Shown here one piece after another: positions 60,612-64,000 of a stretch of DNA of 64,000 nucleotides (its first letter is position 1; every line of letters starts with the position of its first letter). Source of the DNA: Thiotrichales bacterium. Its GTDB lineage: Bacteria > Pseudomonadota > Gammaproteobacteria > Beggiatoales > Beggiatoaceae. The stretch is from NCBI GenBank assembly GCA_016745035.1, contig JADGDE010000008.1, positions 124,001 to 188,000 on the forward strand, in the 5' to 3' direction. Under the pieces are notes generated by a model. That model was not told where the DNA came from. It worked only from the letters and a program-made list of their open reading frames with translations, and searched no databases. The position numbers and the translations under genes are program-made.

Positions 60612-60899
60612 ATATATAACCTTATATTTCTCAGTTTCTACGAACGCATAAGTGCCATGCTCAATCTTTATGGTATGAAACACTGGCAGTCCTTTTTCAT
60701 CCATATAATTGAGTTCTATCCAATATGCGCCAAATTCATCAATCATCCAGACTCGCCAAAGCTGCTTGCCGACAATGAGGCGTTCGTAGTCTTTTGACCA
60801 TGTGTAATAGTCAGAATGAGGATCATCAAGGTATGCTTCCAGCCATTTTGGCATCGTATGAATATATACTAATGAGTCAAAGTTTTTTTTATTACTCAT
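60570..60899 (-). CDS. Small orphan protein whose C-terminus is encoded by a repeat
   Basis: A 109-residue soluble protein (MSNKKNFDSLVYIHTMPKWL ... QLWRVWMIDEFGAYWIEL ...). Family unknown. From about residue 97 on, the reading frame runs into the dispersed repeat, and the last 13 residues (LMLRTKLVFITIV) and the stop are repeat sequence. The original 3' end is probably lost. The frame also opens upstream (60992) through another repeat, but ATG 60899 follows a purine-rich GGAAAATCG stretch. It lies between two repeat copies (60480-60611 and 60961-61034). Confidence 0.6.
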   Translation of the reverse strand: MSNKKNFDSLVYIHTMPKWLEAYLDDPHSDYYTWSKDYERLIVGKQLWRVWMIDEFGAYWIELNYMDEKGLPVFHTIKIEHGTYAFVETEKYKVIYLMLRTKLVFITIV

Positions 60900-60960
60900 C
60901 GATTTTCCTTTTATAATTTGCAGCCAAGCTCGACCCCAAAAGCAACATAGATTTAAACAG

Positions 60961-61034
60961 TTGATGTGACGCACTAAACCAGTTTTTACCACGATAAGGA
61001 GTTTTTCTACCTTTTAGCCTTTACGTAACATCAG
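60961..61034 (-). repeat. Dispersed TIR repeat, short form, trimmed, B-to-A
   Basis: TTGATGTGACGCACTAAACC ... TTTTTCTACC ... TTTAGCCTTTACGTAACATCAG. It is about 12 bp shorter than other short copies. Between it and the next copy (61035-61331) I see only AT-rich DNA without a gene. Confidence 0.82.
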
Positions 61035-61331
61035 TGAAATAAATAATAAAAATGAGTTATTGCTCAATCAACAATCATATAATGGATATAACTCCATTGA
61101 TTTTTAAATATTTTTTAAAATTTAAAACTATCAAATACCCACATAAAGACCAACATCTTTTGAGATAAAAATATTACCTTTATTTTTAATAAGTTATCGT
61201 TATTATAGGTGGTTATAACCATTCTTGTTTTAGGGAATGATTAAGCGCAGGTGTAGGCAGATAAATGCTAATGGAGTATCAGCGTTTATCTGTGGGATGG
61301 GGATAATCAAAGCCTTGATGTGGCTTATTAG

Positions 61332-61416
61332 CTGATGTTACGCAAAGGCTAAATATCACTAGGTAGGTGGGAAATAACGCTATTGTGACAAAAATTGGCT
61401 TAGTGCGTAACATCAG
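61332..61416 (+). repeat. Dispersed TIR repeat, clean short form, A-to-B
   Basis: CTGATGTTACGCAAAGGCTAAATATCACTAGGTAGG (read in parts) to GGCTTAGTGCGTAACATCAG. Compared with long copies, the whole hairpin module between the two GGCT sites is cleanly absent. It ends 3 bp before the cysE stop. Confidence 0.92.
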
Positions 61417-61419
61417 TTA

Positions 61420-62202
61420 TTAGTCAATTTTTTTCGGGTCGTCCGCTTCTACGTGTAACTCACACTTGGGTAAATCAATCCAGTCTTCATTATCTTCGTA
61501 AACCTCAGCACCCAAGGTCTGTAACTGCTCACACATACGGTGCATTTTTTCATCCATATGGTGAATATGATCTAACATGCAATTAATCGCGTGCGCTACC
61601 GGATCGGGCATATCTTGCGGTGTGCCATAAGCATCGAAGCCGATTTTTTTCGCTGTTTTTTCCCGTTGGTCTTGTTTTGGATCGGTTTTTTTCCGCTCTA
61701 TCAAACGCCCCGGCACACCAACAACCGTTGCCCCCTCAGGCACAGGTTTTAAGACCACAGCATTGGAACCAATCCGCGCCCCGTTGGATATCTCAATCGG
61801 ACCTAGGACTTTTGCCCCCGCACCGACAACCACATTATCCGCCAGCGTTGGGTGGCGTTTACCTTTTTGCCAAGAAGTTCCGCCCAAGGTGACACCGTGA
61901 TAAAGGGTACAATCATCGCCAACGATGGCGGTTTCACCGATGACCACCCCCATGCCGTGGTCGATAAAAAAACGCCGTCCAATTTGTGCGCCGGGGTGAA
62001 TTTCGATGCCGGTGAGCCAACGGCTGAAACTGCCAAGGCTGCGAGCGGTTAATTTCCAATTTTTTAACCACAAGCGATGGGCTAGGCGATGTAATAACAA
62101 GGCATGGACACCGGGATAATTGGTTAAGACTTCAAAGGTCGTGCGCGCCGCTGGGTCGCGGTCAAACACGCTGGCGACATCTTCTTTTATTCTCTCAAAC
62201 AT
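61420..62202 (-). CDS. cysE: Serine O-acetyltransferase
   Basis: A 260-residue left-handed beta-helix enzyme that acetylates serine for cysteine synthesis. The N-terminal helical region (FERIKEDVASVFDRDPAARTTFEVL) and hexapeptide coils with DHGMGVVIGETA and YHGVTLGGTSWQKGKRHPTL (catalytic Asp/His, acetyl-CoA loop) are present. It is of the EpsC/isc-associated CysE type, with a charged C-terminal tail (about 195-260) that is longer than usual. The frame opens at 62277 through a repeat; ATG 62202 gives the family start. Confidence 0.94.
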   Translation of the reverse strand: MFERIKEDVASVFDRDPAARTTFEVLTNYPGVHALLLHRLAHRLWLKNWKLTARSLGSFSRWLTGIEIHPGAQIGRRFFIDHGMGVVIGETAIVGDDCTLYHGVTLGGTSWQKGKRHPTLADNVVVGAGAKVLGPIEISNGARIGSNAVVLKPVPEGATVVGVPGRLIERKKTDPKQDQREKTAKKIGFDAYGTPQDMPDPVAHAINCMLDHIHHMDEKMHRMCEQLQTLGAEVYEDNEDWIDLPKCELHVEADDPKKID

Positions 62203-62227
62203 AATGGATTCCGTAAGTCTTAAGTAT

Positions 62228-62357
62228 TTGATGTGACGCACTAAGCTGGTTTTTATCAGAATAGTGTGATTTTCCACCTGCCTAGTGAAGCTTAGCCGTA
62301 CAGCAATGGCGGTTTTTTTGCCTTTTGGAGCATTGAGAAGCCTTTGCGTAACATCAG
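62228..62357 (-). repeat. Dispersed TIR repeat, long form, B-to-A
   Basis: TTGATGTGACGCACTAAGCTGG ... CCACCTGCCTAGTG ... AGCCGTACAGCAATGGCGG, a decayed hairpin, GCCTTTGCGTAACATCAG. It ends at the base before the stop codon (TAA) of the CMD-domain gene. Confidence 0.9.
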
Positions 62358-62915
62358 TTAAATATTTTTGTTATATTTTTCAATATATTTCACCAAACGC
62401 GGAATTTGCGATAACACCGGTGCGCCATCCATCAATAAAGCCAAGGGCACGACTTCAAACAATTCCTCGGGCTGTACCCGATAGGATAAGGCATCTTTGA
62501 TATGCAAACGGATATGCGCCTCATGCTGCATCACCAGCGCAATAGCGAGGGCAATCAATTCCCGCTGTCCGTGCTTGAGTGCGCCTTTAGACAGGGCAAA
62601 CTGATCCCAAGAGGCACACCACGATGACCATAAATCTTTGTTATCGCTGGGTGTGGCACGCATAAATAAGGCAATACGGCGCACTTGCTCAATACTGGCG
62701 GCACTGGCACCGAGTTTAGTCGCTGCCTTGGTGTGAATTTTAATACAGCGCGAACAGCCCTTTTCTAGGGCTATTCCCAGCGTGATTAACTCTTTGGTGA
62801 CGCGGCTTAAATGCCCCTTTTTGGTACTTTGTTGTGACAATTCACCAATAATTTCTAAAAATTCCGCCATCCCATAGGCATTTGCTTTTTTTATCGCTTG
62901 GGTGAAGTCGTCCAT
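62358..62915 (-). CDS. Tandem carboxymuconolactone decarboxylase/AhpD-like protein
   Basis: A 185-residue all-helical protein made of two similar halves. The first has the redox-type motif CSRCIKIH (about 54-61) after RVTKELITLGIALEKG; the second has QRELIALAIALVMQHEAHIRLH with no cysteines. Proteins of this fold include AhpD peroxidase partners. Only the first module could be redox active. It is a lone gene, divergent from the partial kinase gene. Confidence 0.85.
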   Translation of the reverse strand: MDDFTQAIKKANAYGMAEFLEIIGELSQQSTKKGHLSRVTKELITLGIALEKGCSRCIKIHTKAATKLGASAASIEQVRRIALFMRATPSDNKDLWSSWCASWDQFALSKGALKHGQRELIALAIALVMQHEAHIRLHIKDALSYRVQPEELFEVVPLALLMDGAPVLSQIPRLVKYIEKYNKNI

Positions 62916-63044
62916 CGTACACTCCTAAATGTGTTTTTGCTGCACATAGGATAAGCATCATAGACAGGCTGTCAACAACCTTCACAAGTTAGGTGTTAAA
63001 ATCTGCTAGAATGAAGCATCTTAACGCGATTTTTATCAGCCATA

Positions 63045-64000
63045 ATGTTACACCAAGATTCTCATCAACGCTTAACAGCGACCTATATTATTGCTTTATC
63101 TCTTATCGCAATCCTAACGTTGAGCAGTCAATATATGATTCGTGCGACTTTAGAGTCGCAATCAGATGATTCGCATATTATTAATATTTCCGGCCGACAA
63201 CGAATGCTCAGTCAGCGCATTACTAAGATCGCCTTGATGTTACACACTTCAACCAATCAGCAGCAATTTTCCACCAATATGAAACTGTTTAAGGACAGTT
63301 TGGCACTATGGGAAACCTCACATTTAGGCTTGCAATACGGCAATGAGGAACTAGGGCTACCAGGTAATAATTCGGTAGCAATAGCAGCTATGTTTAAAGA
63401 AATAGCCCAGCATTATACTGCCATGCGCACCGCTGCAAATGCGATTATCGCCCTTAATACCCAACCCATTTCTGAACATTTAATTCAAATGATTTTGGAT
63501 AATGAAGGCGAGTTTTTGCGACTGATGAATGCCATCACTTTTCAATATGATGATGAGGCACAAGTTAAAATCGAGCAGCTCAAACACATCGAATTGACCT
63601 TGATGCTGATTACCTTATTGGTTTTAGGTCTGGAAGCTTTGTTCGTGTTCCGTCCGGCAGCAAATGTGATTTCGAAACAAATTGAAACCATTGAAAAAAC
63701 CGAAGAGGAAAAACTGCAAGCACAACAAAACTTAATTCATCAATTAAAAGAAAACGAACAACTGCAAGTACAAATCAATCAAAACCTAGAAGAAAAAGTC
63801 CGTGAGCGCACCGCCGAAATCACGGAACAAAACCGCCATATTTTGGCCCAATCACAACAACTGCAAGCTGCCAAACAGCAAGCAGAGTCGGCAAATCTCG
63901 CCAAAAGCCAATTTATTGCCAATATGAGCCATGAATTGCGCACGCCTTTGAATGCGATTATTGGTTATAGCGAAATTCTGATAGAAGAGTCTGAAGATGA
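63045..64000 (+). CDS. PilJ_N-type membrane histidine kinase (3' end beyond window)
   Basis: A partial gene of 318 codons up to the edge. A first membrane helix (about 10-30), an extracytoplasmic PilJ/NarX-like domain with the hallmark [19 protein letters not shown] (about 49-67), a second helix (about 183-205), a coiled coil (about 215-285) and the start of a HisKA domain, [20 protein letters not shown], with the phospho-acceptor His near residue 297. The ligand is unknown; NarX-type domains bind nitrate in some kinases. ATG 63045 is the first start in the frame. Confidence 0.88.
   Translation, partial: MLHQDSHQRLTATYIIALSLIAILTLSSQYMIRATLESQSDDSHIINISGRQRMLSQRITKIALMLHTSTNQQQFSTNMKLFKDSLALWETSHLGLQYGNEELGLPGNNSVAIAAMFKEIAQHYTAMRTAANAIIALNTQPISEHLIQMILDNEGEFLRLMNAITFQYDDEAQVKIEQLKHIELTLMLITLLVLGLEALFVFRPAANVISKQIETIEKTEEEKLQAQQNLIHQLKENEQLQVQINQNLEEKVRERTAEITEQNRHILAQSQQLQAAKQQAESANLAKSQFIANMSHELRTPLNAIIGYSEILIEESED

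Overview
The window reads as chromosomal DNA of a moderately AT-rich gammaproteobacterium. My best guess is a chemolithotrophic or mixotrophic sulfur oxidiser of the Thiotrichales/Beggiatoaceae type. The evidence is a proteobacterial phosphoribulokinase (Calvin cycle), a SoxH-like metallohydrolase, a cytochrome c', three di-heme cytochrome c peroxidase/MauG proteins, HypA/HypB, a gammaproteobacterial ftsZ-lpxC-secA neighbourhood, an hscA-fdx-iscX tail, and many multidomain c-di-GMP and histidine-kinase sensors. The taxonomic name is inference; no rRNA is present.

Layout: 0-9.3 kb holds a TgpA-like transglutaminase, prk, a GspC/PilP-like periplasmic protein, truA, a nitrogen locus (putative porin-glnK-amtB with an NtrC-type site upstream), an MFS transporter and an orphan protein. 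9.3-17.3 kb holds a GAF-PAS3-HK-REC2 hybrid kinase, a PhnD-PAS-GGDEF cyclase, a glycosyltransferase and hisI. 17.5-21.5 kb holds a two-gene unit of unknown function, an HTH-AAA ATPase followed by a polytopic membrane AAA ATPase, preceded by a palindrome-rich intergenic region. 21.5-31.8 kb holds a class III cyclase, tRNA-Gly(CCC), the ABC-F protein YheS, a double-SBP GGDEF-EAL protein, a metallohydrolase and a DPM-type glycosyltransferase with a DUF3426 zinc-ribbon protein. 32-38.8 kb holds an FKBP isomerase, a peroxidase-NUDIX pair, two phage-like small genes, batA-hypA-hypB and cytochrome c'. 39-47.7 kb holds secA, an inverted dciA, lpxC, ftsZ, iscX, fdx and hscA. 48-57.3 kb holds a Fur-box-preceded di-heme protein, a small exported protein, a FecCD permease, an LpxL-type acyltransferase, YihY, a DUF4398 lipoprotein, a glycosyltransferase-DUF2252 pair and a third peroxidase. 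57.3-64 kb is repeat-rich, with a large exported orphan, two small orphans, cysE, a double-CMD protein and the start of a PilJ_N-type histidine kinase.

The most striking feature is a dispersed, modular, palindromic repeat found about twenty times, nearly always just outside genes. It has terminal inverted repeats (CTGATGTTACGC / GCGTAACATCAG) and exists as a short (~80-85 bp) form and a long (~130 bp) form. The long form carries an extra ~45 bp hairpin module flanked by GGCT. The hairpin stem varies between copies with compensating changes, has U-runs on both strands, and probably acts as a portable bidirectional terminator. The element supplies stop codons, and in one case the whole C-terminus, to neighbouring genes. 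It also creates false N-terminal extensions in several open frames. No transposase is visible in the window.
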